A stretch of 56,734 nt of DNA, from contig JBBBWG010027990.1 of NCBI GenBank assembly GCA_037176905.1, positions 3,080-59,813 of the forward strand. Direction: 5' to 3'. The position numbers and the translations under genes were made by a program. The stretch's first letter is position 1. Every line of letters starts with the position of its first letter. The notes beneath the pieces are model-generated. The model made no database searches and was not told the origin of the DNA. It was given only the letters and a program-made list of their open reading frames with translations. Of the stretch, positions 42,131-56,549 are shown in pieces. The DNA is from Azolla pinnata (Eukaryota; Streptophyta; Polypodiopsida; Salviniales; Salviniaceae).

Positions 42131-43277
42131 TTCTTCTCCTGATTTTTTGCAACCGCCCACTTCCTTTGCATCGGACAGCCCAATAACCTCCTCTCCACTT
42201 TAAATCAGAAAGTCCCCAACAGCCAAAATGTAAAACATAACCACTGCATTCCGAATTCTCTGACGATCAAGCAAACGTTCAGATAATTGTGTTACAAAAT
42301 TGTGGCGGCTCTTTGTGCATGATGACATGTTTACAGGCCTCCTGTAATTCAAAGATGAGCATGGACATGGAAACGGAGCGGGCCCATATATATATATATA
42401 TGCACATACCATCATCTCCATTCAACGATCTAGTTTCTATGCATTTACTGATAGAGCACCTCCATACCAACATCAGATAAATCCTGTCAAGGACAACACC
42501 ATAACAACCATTTGCTTCTGTTCTACGCATTTGCAATCATAATTACGACTTCCTCTTTCCATCAGTGAAGCTGGAAGATCACCAGCCCCATCGGCATCAG
42601 CCAAAATAATTTCAGGTTAAAGTTAACTTGCTGCTTTTCGCCTTTGAAAACCCCAACATTCAAAACAGAGCTCAAGAGTTGTTCTCCACCAAACGCCGGA
42701 ACAAATCATCTATCAAAACAAAAGGCACAAGCTGAAGCGACAGGGGTTTTAACCCAATCACAAGCCGTACCATTAACCAAGAAGAGAAGCAACCAACCAC
42801 GAACAGTACTAGTCATTACTAACAATGACAGGTTGCTGCTGGTGAGCTTTTTTTTTGGCAGCATATAGATGCCTTTTGTTCAAAGCTTTGAAACACCTTT
42901 TTCTTTATCAAATGCTGGACAGGTTGCAAATGACCCATCAAGTGTTGGGAAAAGCTTGAGTCATGATACATACAGGTTCAACCCGAACAGCAAAAGTCAC
43001 ATACAGTTCCGGAGAAAAGAGGCAAACACTCATCCAAAAGTTACAAGTCTGATGTGATCGAAGATTGATTTAGAAACTCTAGCACATTTTATATGTATGA
43101 AAAAGAATCATCACCTCACATTTTATAATCCGATGCCCAGTATGGGAGCATAACAAGATCGTATCATTACATGTGGTTTTCCCCCAAGAGATCATACAAA
43201 TCGCTGTTACAGATTCAGCACCATAGGAAAGCGTTTCTGACCACAACTAACCTATCAGTTTTACCACCAGTCAAGCC
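42131..43277. other. Spacer between protease and methyltransferase genes
   Basis: No gene is seen. It holds an AT run at about 42387-42401. The right part (about 42850-43277) is the likely 3' UTR of the minus-strand methyltransferase gene. Confidence 0.45.
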
Positions 43278-46200
43278 TCAAATGACTCTCAACACAACGT
43301 TGGTCAAATATGCACCTTCTGGATACGCAGGATTGATCGTATGATCAGGTGCTGCCCCACCAGACCTTACTTGCGTTATCTTCTTTCTTGCTGACGAAGC
43401 CGATGCCTAAAACACATTGTCGGAGATTTACCGTGTAGATTTTTGTTAGCGTTAGGAGTACTTCCAAATTAGGATAAGCTATAATTAATGTGTTTCTGAA
43501 CACTAGACCAAGAACAGAACTCAGAACAACCTATTACACTCAATTAAGGATTTAACAAGAAGAGCATCTAAGAATAAAGAGCACAGAATCTTAATAACTA
43601 GTCCACAGAATTATGGGTAAAATGGATGGGGTTTAAAGACGGTATAATTGATTTTGAAACCAGATTAGCAAGCTTGATGTTTTGCTTTGTGCTTTTTCTC
43701 TACGTAAGATTTTGTATTTTAACCGACATACAACAACCATGTAGGTATCAGGAGCTAGCTACTTAAACGGGCATCTAATTTTCCATACCTCAAACCAAAT
43801 AGAAATATCATAAACCTAGCTTAAACATGTGCATGTTAAGCAATGCATGAACCAAAATTAGAGTGTCATCTCTACTTTCCCTGGCAGAGTCTTGTGCACA
43901 CAGGGGCTAACAGCTTCAGGAACCCTGCGTGACTCTTGAGGGTGTCAGGAGCTAGCTGCTTCTATTTTCCTTACCTCAAACCAAATAGAAATTTGATAAG
44001 CCTAACTTAAACATGTGTATGCTAGTCCTCGATAGGCAAAATCAGAAGGAACAATGCATGAGCCAAAATTAGAAAATATGGAACTGAGTGAGTTTTCAAG
44101 GACAAAGAACATGAAAGAAAATCAATCTGCATTGCTTACTGATAAAGTGAAAATTTAAAGTGTTTTTATAAGGAGACAGGCCTTACAAGTAAAACATCTA
44201 GGAAGGATCCACTTTGTGTCATTGCACCCGAGCATGAGCATGTCATCAACAGCCCCCCGGATTCAACACATTTCATTGCCAATGTATTTAGGTTCCGATA
44301 CATCCCCATAGCTCGTTGTAGAACCTGGCAACATATATCATTACATAATACATCATACAATGTTACAGAATGCATCGTATTTTTCTTTCTCATTCTTTCT
44401 CTTTATTTATGAGGGAGCATGACGCATAAAAGATCAGAAATTCGGTGAGATCATTATGCATGCATGGAAATAGTAAAAAACATCATGAGAAATCTCTACA
44501 GGTTTTACAGATATGGAGCTCAATTCATATTAAAAATGTGCTACATCCACGCATAGCAGTTGGTTCAATTTAGCATTTAACATCCAATACAGTGATTCTG
44601 GTACGATCTCTATATCAATAAAAGAGCTTGACATGTAATTTTTGGGAATGTTTTTGAGAATGGTTAATTACAGACCTTTCTGTTTGGAGCTAATTTTGGT
44701 GGATCCAAAATCACAATGTCCCATGTTCGTCCCTGTGAGATGGCTTCTTTCATATAATCATTGACGTCATTTCTCACAAAGCTGATGATTTTAGAGCTAA
44801 TTTTGTTCAGTTTCATGTTCTCCACTGCTAGCTCTATCGCTGATGATGATGAGTCGACACCTGATCAACGTCGTCTTCAAAAATTTAATTTACTTAAAAA
44901 ACTTGATTGAAAAATATACCAGTAACAAGTTTCAGACTAATAATCCCTCTCGTTTTTCGCTAATCCTATTCTCTTGCTGCTGATTTAAAATGCCTAATTT
45001 TTCCACGTTCCACATTGTTTAGATTTTAAAAGCTACAAATGATTTCAGGAATGACAGCATTACAGCACCTTACATCTTACTTAGCATGATGTATTATTCA
45101 TTTTTAATATATGGTTTATTAATTCCTACAACAGCAACATGTGAAGCCCCCCTACACCTACTGAAATACGCCATGCAACTAATTTAGCTGCTTGTACTCA
45201 AGTACAGAAACAATCAACAACGTGAAATCAGGAATATTGTCTACGAGCTTGTGCATATATCTAATATACACAATGAAAATATATAATATATGTAATAAAC
45301 ACAAAGCATATACAGATGAACTGACTTGAACACTATATAAATGAATGGAAACGTATGAACATTCCAAGTCTTTTATCAAATATCGCCCATAGGATCACCA
45401 AAGCTTCCTAGATCATTTACTAACAAGTTTAAAAAGGAGGAATAAATAAGCCCTTACAATATTCGGATGACGGCTAAGATTCTATTTTAGTACTACCTGT
45501 CACTTCCGATGCTCCACCAACAGCTGCATTCAAGGCAAAACCCCCACTGTAACAACATAAATCTAAGACTGATCTGTCTTTTGTGACTGATTGCAACCAT
45601 AACCGGTTATCCCTTTGATCAGCATAAAACCCAGTTTTTTGTCCGTCCAAAGATGCCTTATAGCAAACACCATTTTCAACAACCTGGTAAAAGCAGCAGA
45701 AAAGACTAGGTTTCTTTTCAGTGTATGGACATAGCTTGATCCCACATTCTTCTGAACTGGTGCGGATTCTTATCCTTGTATATATTGTCCCTTGCAGCCG
45801 ACAGGTGACTTTTCTTGACTAATAGAAGGATCTACTTTTTGGACGACCAAAGCATGTTTCTTGAAAAATAAAAGATACTTTGCATGCACTGTCATGCAAC
45901 TTGCGCCCTCTTCTTTCAGATTGAAGAACTGACAGTACCAATATTTTAGACATTGATTTTATACTATACTTGTTTTAAGCTCTACTCTCTTTTATCCATT
46001 TGATCATTACAAGAGAACCTCCGACTTTCCAAACTTCGAACTTCATAATGTAATAGACTGACATTTACAAAGGCGCTTATTTAACCGATGTCATGGGGAA
46101 AGGATTACCTCGACTGTATCAAGACTACCAAATGTTATAGACGACTGGTTCTGAACATTCTCGGGATCAATTCCTTCTTCTTTTAGCATTTCAAGTGATG

Positions 46201-49200
46201 GCCTCCAGCATACATGTTTGCATCTAACTGTATGCTTAAGCACTGCTTCAATGGTTGTTCTAAATTTTTCAACCCATGCAGCGGAGGATGCCACTACTGC
46301 ATTCTCTCCAAAGATGTCCACTATAAGCCCTGACAACCTACATAATATATATAAGTCGTAAAAATAACATCAGTGAAGAAAATTCACACCTTCAAATGGT
46401 ATTCACACAAATTGATGACTCCTCTTTTTTGAAAGGATGATGTATAGAACCAAATGATGACTACCCTAGTTGTCAATAATTAGCATAGGAAACACATGTA
46501 TTCTAAGTATTTTGAAAGTATTCTTCATTTTCTTAAAATACTTAGAACATATATTCTAATATGAAAATACCACATATATAGAAAATATTTTAAATTCTTC
46601 TTAAATTTGCTAGCTTTTAATAGTTAACTTACAGACTTCGGCTAATTTAATTTCTTTAGCTCATATGAATGGATCATGCTAGAAGAGTTGCTCAAGGAAT
46701 ATATTGCTTCATATTCGAAGTTTTTAGACAATTATTTTATATTATATTATTAGAAAAATTAAATACTTGTTAAAAAATAAATATTTAAAATACCTTAACT
46801 ACGTTAAAAACATTTGAAATTTGTAGTTCTAAAATCTAGAATACATGTTGAAGTATTAAGTATTTTTAACATGAAACACAGGTTTCCTAAAAACTATTAT
46901 AAGTACCGTAGTAGCATATGAGAAACGTTTTTTCTCACAGCAAAAGTTTATAAAAATAACTTGCCTATCTCCTTCACTGTTTACTAGACGATATACATTT
47001 GTAGCAGGATCTGGGAGGCCCAGACGTGCTCGTAACTCCATTGCAGCAGCAATTCTGGACTCCAATAGCTTTTCCATGCTTAGTAAGCAAGAGGGGTCCC
47101 TATGTGTTTACAAAATATTGAGGAGAAACATAATTTCAGTATTAAGATTTTGTTTACCTTGATAGGATATTTTACAGAGAAAATGGCGAGGATTTGACTA
47201 GGCTAAATTGTTTGCCAAAATACTTATGTCTCTTCTATATCAAAACCCTCACAAAGTGATTCCCCCACTTGTCTTTCCCACCCACATACTTCTCTTCCTT
47301 AGCCACAATGTACACTCCCAATCGCAATGGTCATTACTTAGAGTTATTGAGCATCAGGAATCACTAATGAACTCCACACACACACTCAATATCTGAAAAT
47401 GTTACACTTAAATCTCATATAACGTATCAACTTCCAAAGAAAAATCAACATTGTGTTGTATATATCTGTCTATCTATACATAATATCTCCTCTTATGATT
47501 TCTATAGAAATGATTTTGCTGACATACAGATATCAAGGGTTAAATAAACTCTATGCGCTCAGTAAAAATTCTTAAATATCAAGAATTGTTAATTACATCT
47601 GAATTTTGAAAAACAATGCATATTTATGAGAACAATGAAACACACATGCAGTGTTTTTCAGTCTTTGAAACTAAAAAGATGTATTTATTCTAATTAGTTC
47701 TGTAGATGAAACAAATAAACAGAATATTTTGACCTGCCTTGATACCTCATCCTCCATTTCCATGATACGAACACTGAACATAGAAACAGGATTGTATAAA
47801 CCCCAAGCTATGGGCTGTAGTGCTCCATCTGTGACTAAAACAGAGTCACCAGCCTCAGGTGGTGGTCTCCCGATTATGCGATCTACTGCTCCACTGTACA
47901 CCATTGGATTTCCAGTCTTGAAAAGCTGTGTTTTGCCTTTCTTTAGGACGACCTTTGGTATTCCTACAAGTATAATACATGAGAATATAACTTTAGAATG
48001 TAACATAAATTTAGCAAATAGGTCCGTATTCACTATGTCTAGATACTCAAGTATGCTCAATTACTTTAAAGTTGAATTACGACCAAATGCCTCACATAGT
48101 ATAATTTTCTCGATAAATTACTTGAATTTGGATCGAAATGCTGGCATCTGATTATGAAGAGAAAAACTGAAATTCTCAATGGAAAACCATAAACATATAT
48201 AATTCACAAATCTAACCCTTAATGTAAACAGTAAAACCTTACGCTTCTGTTATCGACAAACTTTATACTTCAATATAAACAATAGAACATGAAAGTAAGC
48301 AGTAAATTATCGGCGTAAAATGGCATTCTCAATTGGTCTAAACTTACAAATTCGGATGCAACACTGACCAATGTGTGATGGATGGACAGTGATCCCAATC
48401 AGTGTAAACGTACAAATTGCAATGTCAAATCCTATAGGCAAACATTTAAGATTATGAGATGGGCGGAGGAAGTAAATCGTGGAGGCCAAAGTGGAAACCA
48501 ACAAAAACACTAGTAAAATGGTTCGTCATTAACATTGCCTTGGTGGGTCATGTGGTTATAGACACCAAAAGTGTGGATATTAAGTAAGGATTTTGAGGAA
48601 AGTTCACAACATGAAAACAAACCACATTGGAGCCGTCATAGAATGCTTACAAGTAGCGCATAATGTTTTGTTCTGTGTGTGCACAATGTGCAAAAAGGAA
48701 AGACCAAAGAAAAGAAAAAAAGAAAAAATAGAAAAAAGAAAGGGATTTTGCACATTTGAACTAGAGTCAATAAAGATGGGAGTATTTTCTAAATGCATAA
48801 ATATGTAAGGTCTTAGCTATGCTATGCACGGAAATTCAACCAAATCCATTCAAATTAGATTGTCTGATGACGAAACCCTCCTAATTGCTAAGAAATGATT
48901 AACAAGCCACGAATTTTCTCAATCAAGATCATGAATTTTCCGAAAGTGATGGGTTAAATGAAGGATCAAGCTTCTTTACTTGCTCCAGCAAGAGCAATGA
49001 CGTAAAATAAAAGCATAAAAGTGATGTCCATGGACAAAGTCTGGATAATTTAAGAACATGGAATCTCTAAATTAAAACACATACTCCAACAAGAACAAGA
49101 ACCAAAGGAAAACAAAAGAATAACAAACATAGGAAAGGTATCACCAGCTGAAAAGCGCGGAAATCTCTGAATTGAGGCGCAACCAAGACTATTTTCATAA

Positions 49201-49362
49201 ATTGACGAAGCTGAGGAAGCTAGACTTACTTGCGTGGACTGAGGAGGAGGCATGGTCGGCCAGAGTAGAAGCGGAAGCAGACAGGACCCAAGAAGAAGAG
49301 GAACAAGAGCAAGAGGTCAAGGAAGCAGACCTGCGGAAGAAGAAGGTGGACTGATGAGACAT
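43278..49362 (-). CDS. RlmI-like rRNA (cytosine-C5) methyltransferase with PUA domain
   Basis: Eight exons give 453 residues: 49230-49362, 47738-47963, 46965-47099, 46109-46337, 45497-45683, 44676-44860, 44187-44324 and 43278-43406. The N-terminus (about 1-43) is Ser-rich and poor in acidic residues, like a chloroplast or mitochondrial transit peptide. A PUA domain follows ([50 protein letters not shown]), then [20 protein letters not shown], the SAM site [20 protein letters not shown], motif [16 protein letters not shown] and TCSCSGAM with the catalytic-type Cys. Bacterial RlmI makes m5C in 23S rRNA; an organellar rRNA target is the natural guess. Exons 2-3 and 3-4 join in frame only with GC donors (AAG|GCAGGT, TAG|GCAAGT). 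The last exon ends NVVLRVI-stop. Intron 7 holds a tandem repeat. Confidence 0.9.
43745..44077. repeat. Tandem duplication in intron 7 of the methyltransferase gene
   Basis: Copies at about 43745-43863 and 43942-44077 share TCAGGAGCTAGCT, CCTCAAACCAAATAGAAAT, CTTAAACATGTG and AATGCATGA-CCAAAATTAGA, offset about 197 bp, with indels. Intronic and non-coding. Confidence 0.8.
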
Positions 49363-49640
49363 GGCTTTCTCCCCCAAAACCCCAAAACCTCCTCCACCTC
49401 ACAACTGTGGGTTCTCAAACGACCACATTTGAAGAAGAGCCAAAATCGCCCACATCAAGCATCTCACCAAACATTGATTTTGTTTGCGGCTATTCCTCAA
49501 TGGTTTTGAGTTTCCGTAGCTAGATTTAACAACCGATGCTGAATACCGTCGATGAATACTGATTCGCATCAACCGAAGGGCGGAATCATCACCGGAGTCG
49601 GTTGTTTGCAGTAGGTTACAGAAATGATGGTTGTTGTGGC
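49363..49640. promoter_or_regulatory. Upstream region of the methyltransferase gene
   Basis: Directly upstream of the ATG on the minus strand. It should include 5' UTR and promoter. No specific element is identified. Confidence 0.3.
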
Positions 49641-51755
49641 TGTGGTGTCGAACAATTCGGATGTAGAAAGGTTCAAAACTAGATTATTTCAAAGATGTTG
49701 GTTATTCTGGCAATTGTTGTTGCATACTTACCGTCATTGTCTAGCTCATCGTATTGTAGTAGCTTGCACTGAGCAATCTTGACCTACCATTCTATCCAAT
49801 GTCATCACCAAGTTGCAAGATTTCACGTGAATTAGATTCTCCAGCTTGTCGAAAACTTTGGCACACACTTTACAATAGATTCACCAAGGCTGTTATGTGG
49901 GATTCGTTGCACGATTATGATGGAACCATCAAGGATGTTCCCCACCAAAAGATGAGTCTCTTCAAGTGGAAAGAGTTACAATATCAATTAGATTGGAAGC
50001 CAGACTATTTAGAAAGAAGATTATAGTTAAGGTGTTGATGTAGGTTAAAGAAAACACTCACTTAAGAAAATCAATTTTCATGCTTTAGAACAAGTGATTT
50101 AGATAATAGCATAGGAATTAGTTTTAATGGATATATATATAACTTATATAGAGAATACTGTCGAAGATAGTGATTTGTTATTGATTTAAAACAAATTTTA
50201 AAACATTTGTATTAGGTCACTATTGATCATAATCTCAATATTTGTTTAACTTATCTTTTTTAACGAAGTTTTTTAGTTTCTGATACTTTGGTATTTTGAT
50301 TCTAAAATACGATTGTGTGATTTTAAGCAAGCTCATTTGTGACTATATTTTTAATTTTGGTAATAACTTTTGAAATTGTTTTGGCTTGTTCATTGTAAAC
50401 TTACATTTACTCGTTGTTTTGATCTCAAATATACTTAAATACAAATGTAGCTATCTATACATGTATAACTTTTTTGTCTTATTTGTAACATTTTTAAACG
50501 TTATATTTAAATTACATTTAAAAATGCCACAAATTTGTTGGTTTCACAATACATGTAACATTATCACCCTTTAAAAATACAAGAGATATTCTTTGAGCCT
50601 AGATTTTGACTGTTAAAATAATCCTCTTATGAAATATTTAAAGAGAATACACAATAATTACCTGTTCTTTACACAATGGTGTTCATGGATGAAGGGCGCA
50701 ATATGCACAAATTCTACATAACAAAATGGTTAAACTTAATGTCCTAAGAAAAATATTTATTATACTTAATACTTGAGTAAAAGATACCAAGCTCAAGTCT
50801 ATGACTCATGAGGTTCATGAGAATAAAGGACCATAATATGTGTATTAAAGCATTTTAAACTTAGTCCTCATTGATTCACTAGCTAATACTAAGAATATGG
50901 TCTTGACCTTTGGCCCTTAGCTCACTTACATTATAAATCTCATTAATTCTTCAATGTGAGATGATTATTTTTCAAAATATAAAGTACTTGAGCCTTCCAT
51001 GAATTGCTATATTATTCAAACAATATTTGGAAGTCCAGGTAAATCCACTAATGAGGATTGTCTACTATAACTTGGAAAGACTAAGGCAAAAAAATGTCAC
51101 AATTTACGTAATATTCGAGCAATATAATTAATAAATCTTCATTAAGTTTGGTCTTCTTTGGTTGATCATCTTATAAATGTTGTAAGATTACAAGGTATCT
51201 GACAAATAGATTATGAATGTGTTCCTCAATTTATGACATCTAGACACATCAATTATATCACATATTTTTTGCGTGTTATTCCTTTGCACATGTATGCTTG
51301 ACATGATCCCATAAGTTTACTCTATCATTCATGAGTTAGTGATCTATCCTTGACTTATAAGTTCAACTTGACAGAGATCACTGGAGAATGTAGTTGGTGC
51401 CAATTTGATATTGAACAAATTATAATCATAATATGTTATCATCGATCGATAAATCAATATACATATGAGATCATTTAGCATGAAAGGAAGTTGTCCCCAA
51501 AAACCTTACCATTGCTCCAAAACTTCTCTCGAGATTCATTTCGAATGCTGGTTTTAGAAGTCTGCAAGTTCTCCTAGTTCATTAGACACACCGTAAGAAA
51601 CTTGTCACGAAAGAAGAGACATGTTTTTATGAGCACTTTGAGATTTGAAACCTCAAATTCTTCGAAAGTACGGATCCTATAAATCTTCGCAACATGTAAG
51701 AACAATTTGACTATATTCACGCCATTGTTCAAATCAAAATCCTACGTGCTCGTCC
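49641..51755. other. AT-rich spacer, no gene recognised
   Basis: A 75-codon frame at 49799-50026 (+) contains CRKLWHTLYNRFTKAVMWDS and ends in a run of charged residues. It is unrecognised and may be a mobile-element crumb. 50030-51755 is strongly AT-rich with stops in all frames and no visible RNA gene. Confidence 0.4.
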
Positions 51756-52065
51756 TGTGAGAAAGGAGAGAAGAAGAAGGCTGCCTCATAGGAGAGAGAG
51801 AGAGGAGAGAGAGAGAAGAGAGAGAAGAGAGAGAAGAGAGAGAAAGAGAAGAAACGTAAAAGTTGTATTGTCAATGTATCGCTTTGCTTATGACATCATG
51901 GCCTTGGAGGCCTTTATATACATGCATGGAGGGAGATGGTGAACGTCGTCTAGGTAGACTTCATGGTGAATCACCATGAAGGCAAGTGACGTTTCATATC
52001 AGACGCCCATGAAGGGTGGTTATATTTATTTATTTATCTAATTATTCTAACTTATTATCTTCACA
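51756..52065 (-). repeat. 3' LTR of the copia element
   Basis: It begins TGTGAAGATAATAAG on the minus strand and ends in CTTTCTCACA. It contains a GA-rich tract and a TATATAAAGGCC-type TATA region shared with the partial 5' LTR. A 5-bp target duplication cannot be checked because the other end lies outside the window. Confidence 0.8.
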
Positions 52066-55000
52066 CCCCCCCCTATGTTAGATAATAGTGATTACATTGG
52101 TTTTAGTCATATCCGATTACAACTTTCCTGGTGTTTAGATTTTTTAGTAGACTTTGTGAGAAAGTCTGCACATTGTTCTTCAATGCGCACGTGCTACCTC
52201 AATATTTCCATCTTGCAGTAGTCCTCTAGTGAATTGAAGCTTTATGACAATATGATTGGTTAGCTGAGAGTGCTTAAGGTTCTTCGCAAGTATTATGGCT
52301 AATATGTTGTTACATCGAAGGAGAAGTGGATGATCTGGGAACAATATTGTCTCTTTTAAGAAGTACTTTAGTTGGATTCCTTCCTTTAACGCCAAAGTCA
52401 TCACCATATATTCAGCTTTAGTTGATGAGAGTGTGACTTGTTCTTGCTTTTTACTTTGCCATGAAATGGCTCCACTTAAGAGAAGGTACATGTAACCAGA
52501 TGTCGATCGTAATATCTCTTCATCAGCCCCCCAATCGGCATCTAAGTAGCAAGTTAAATATGGTTGTGGAAGAGGTTAGCTTGTCGTGTATGTGATATCA
52601 AAGTCCTTAGTTTCTTGAAGGTACCCGAGGAGGCGCTTCAAGTGTTGGGTGTGGATAGGACTTGGTCCCTGCATATAATGAGATAGGAAGTTAGCTGCAA
52701 AGCATATGTCCAGCCTTGTGCATGTCACAAGATACCAGATTCTACCGAGGATGCTAGCATAAGGAAATGCCACCATGTCGGAGGTTGGGATTATTGTTGA
52801 TGAGGTTGGGGTTTTGGCTTTGAGGGAGAGTGGTAGGGGTGTTGATACCCCTTTACATTTGGACATGTTATATTTTTTGAGGGATTCAATATAGGATTGT
52901 TAGTTGATGCGGATAAGGCCATGGGAGGGGTCTTGGAAGACTTGAATTCCAAGGCAATAGTGGAGTGCTCCCATATCTTGCATCGAGAACGATGCATGGA
53001 GTTCACTCTTGGCCTTGGATAATACATCATTGGAGTTGGATAGGATGATGATGTCATACACGTAGATGGCTAGTATGAGGATTACATTGGGGCCATTTTG
53101 ACTATATACATTTGGGTCGGACTAGAAGTGTATATAGCCAAGGTTATACATACAAGTGGTGAATTGTTCGTACCACTGAAGTGGGGATTGTTTGAGGAAA
53201 TATAGGGATTTCACTAATTTACAAACATAATGGGGATGATCCTTAGAGATGTAGGCTGGTGGTTGCTCCATGTAAATACCTTCATTAAGGTCACCATGGA
53301 GAAATGCAGTTTGAACGTTCATTTGATGAACGGAGGAAAAATTGAGCAGCAGTGGCGAGTAGCACCTGGAAAGAGGTGATCCGGAGTACATGAGAAAACA
53401 TCTCTTTGTAATCCATGTTGGGAACTTGTGAGAAGCTAGAGCTTTGTAGTGTGAGATCGAACCATCAGCATTGAACTTCTTTTGAAGTAGTCACTTGCAA
53501 GACACCAACTTCCGATTTGACGGTGGTGGTACTGGTCGTCATGTTCCGTTCTCCATGAAAGATTGATATTTTGAGTCCATAGCTTCACACCACGAAGCGG
53601 CTTCTAGTCTAGCTGAGAGATCTTCCTGTATAGATAGAGTGTCAAACGAGTCATGGTTGTATAAATAGAGGTCATCATCGGGAGAGTGACCTTGGCTCAT
53701 ATGATAGAAGTATCTAAGGGATCGTGGTTTTGGGTTAGAGTTTAGGAGTACACTAGATGTTAGGATGTTGGTTTTCTCATAGGTCACTTTTAAGGATCGA
53801 ACTTTGGGAGCTTTGGGTAGGTGGTTTTGGGGATCGGCCCTAGTAGGGATGGTTGATGAACAGACTCTATCAGTATGGTGGGAGGTAGGGGTCGATGAGA
53901 GTGTTGTGTGGTTGAGGTGGGAGTTTTACAAGCTCTTGGGGTGGGGTTAGATCTAGAGGTGGGTTGTGTATTGGGAGAATTGGGGAATAAATGAGGTATG
54001 GTTTTGGTGTTAGGAGACCATGGAGGTGCACTAGGTGGTGTTGGGATTTGTATTAGAGTACTGGGAGCGGAAGTGTTCAGTAAGAAATGAGTGAATTTGG
54101 ATGACTCTTCCCGTTGAACTTGAGGATTAGAAAGAATGGTGGTAGATGATTTGGAGGGAGTTGGATTGATGGATGGGGTGAAGGAGGTGATATCCGGATT
54201 ATGGTTTTTAGATTGAGGGCTAATGAGGGAATTCTCGTCGAAGTACACTGAGTGAGCGAGGTGAAATCTCTGATTCACTGGATCATGTAGTCGATTCGCC
54301 TTGATGCCAGACTGATCGTCGTAGCCGACAAAGATCATCCTTGTGCTTGTTAGGTCCAGGCTCTTTCAGAGATCCAAGGTTTTCATCGGGTATGCTGCAT
54401 ATCCAAATATTCTAAAATGTTGGATGTTAGGGGGCTTACTAAACCAGTGGAGATAAGGATTGATATTGAGATCAGTGGCGTGCGAGACTCGATTTTGGAC
54501 GTAACATGTCGTCGCTACTTCCTCTTCCCAATAGCTTTTGGGTAGTCCTGTTGTGAGGAGCATCGCTCGAGCAGCTTTGACGAGGGTGTAGTTCTTTCGT
54601 TTGAACACCCCATTTTGTTGAGGTGTTTACGGGACGATGAATTGTTGTTTGATGCCCTCGTCTTTACAAAAGGTCTAGAACTCACTCGAGCCATATTTGC
54701 CACCATTGTCAGAGCGTAGTGCTTGGATAGGAGGATCATGTTGTCGGATGACAGGGTTACAATATTCCTTGAAGCAGGTGAATACTTCAGACTTTTTCTT
54801 TAAGAAGTAGATGATTGTATACCTGCTAAACTAGTGATTTATAAAGGTTAGGAAATAGTAAGAGCCCGTGAGCGAGCTCATTTCCATGGGCCCACATAGA
54901 TCGCCATGGACTAGTTGGTTTAACTGAGTGGATTTGGGATCTAGGGTGACTTTTATGACTAGACTTTCCTAAGATACATCCTTCACACAGTTCGATTGGG

Positions 55001-56549
55001 TTCAAATACAAGGGTAAGCCTGCATAAAGCTTGTTTTTGACCATTCGGTTTAAAGTGGTGTCTATTGATGTGACCGAACCTATAATGCCACATGAGGGTG
55101 GACTCGACTTTGGTTAGATAGAGGTTATGGGTAGATGATATGCCAATTACATGATATGGGTTGGACATCGATAGAGTTATCAGATACAAACGACCTTTTT
55201 CCAGGGGTAGTTTGATAATTTTAAACTCTCCATTTGAGAGTTTGAAGTGAATAATACAAGATTCATGGAATAATTTGATGGACGATTCAGTCGATGTAGC
55301 CGTTGTTACTGAGAGGATATTCCAACTGAGTCCCGGAATATGGTATATGTTGGAGATAGTGATGACTACTCCACTTGGTAACGTCACATACAAGTTACCG
55401 ATTCCAATGGTCGTGAGGTATTGATTGTTGCCGACGTACACATGCATGTCGCTTGGAATTTGCTTGTAGTCCCGGAGCCATCTCTTTTGTTGTGTTATGT
55501 GATGGGTAACGCTGGTGTCAAGTAACCACTCGGTTGTGTCTGTTAAATGGGACACAAGCGCTACTGTTTAGTGACGATGTAAATAATTGTAAATTCTCCA
55601 TACTGTATTGTCCAAGCTCAGAGACATTGAGTTGTTGGAGATGGGCTCTTGGACGTCGGCCATGTTATTGTGATGACATTTGTTCTTGTTGTTGTTCTCG
55701 ATGCTTAGTCTGACATTCACGTTCAAGGTGTCCAATACGACCGCAATATGAACACACCTTGGTCGGAGTAGTGTTGGGGCGGACATTGTTATTCTTTTGG
55801 AGTGGTGATAAATACGATCGTTAGGGTTTCGATGGTGAGGCTGGTCACCGACTCTTGTATGGTGATTAATAGTCGCCACGAAGTCGGTAATACTGCTAGG
55901 AGGAGCATTGCTTGGAGGTTAGGGTCTAATTGGGGTCCCAAAAGAAGGGCGTTGTCTAATAGCATACACCACTCATCAAGAAACTTTGAGATTTCTTGGT
56001 TTTCGGCAAGGGAGGCAACGAGGGGTCATTTAAGCGAGGCGACGTGAGTGATGATGTCTTCATGGTGACAATTAGATCGTAAGAATGTCCAGATTTCCAC
56101 TAATGTGTTGTACTATCAGACCATTTGGACTTGTGGGTCTCCAAAATGGAACATGAGTTTTTCTTGCGCTTGAAGGTCTTTCGCCATCCATTCGGCGTTG
56201 TCAGCCGTCAGGGGTTGTGATTCGCCGCTTACAATGTCCCAGAGGTCCACTCGCTTCAGCACCAATGTCATCTGTGTCGCCCACATAAGGTAGCTCGGGC
56301 CGATAAGTTTGTCGAGGTTGTAACTTCTCATGGTGGTCGGGACGAGTGGGGTATTGCCTTGCATTGTGGTTGTTGGGCCGGGTGTCGTCGTCGAGGAGCC
56401 GGGTGCCGAGATCATTGGGCTGAGCAGCGAGATGTGTGCTGGTTGCAAGCTATGTCAAAGTTGTCTGGATCAACTAATAGCAGAGGCACCGACCGGCAAG
56501 AGAAGAGCGAGGAAGTGGGGAGGGAGGCTATCTTATCACTCTGATACCA

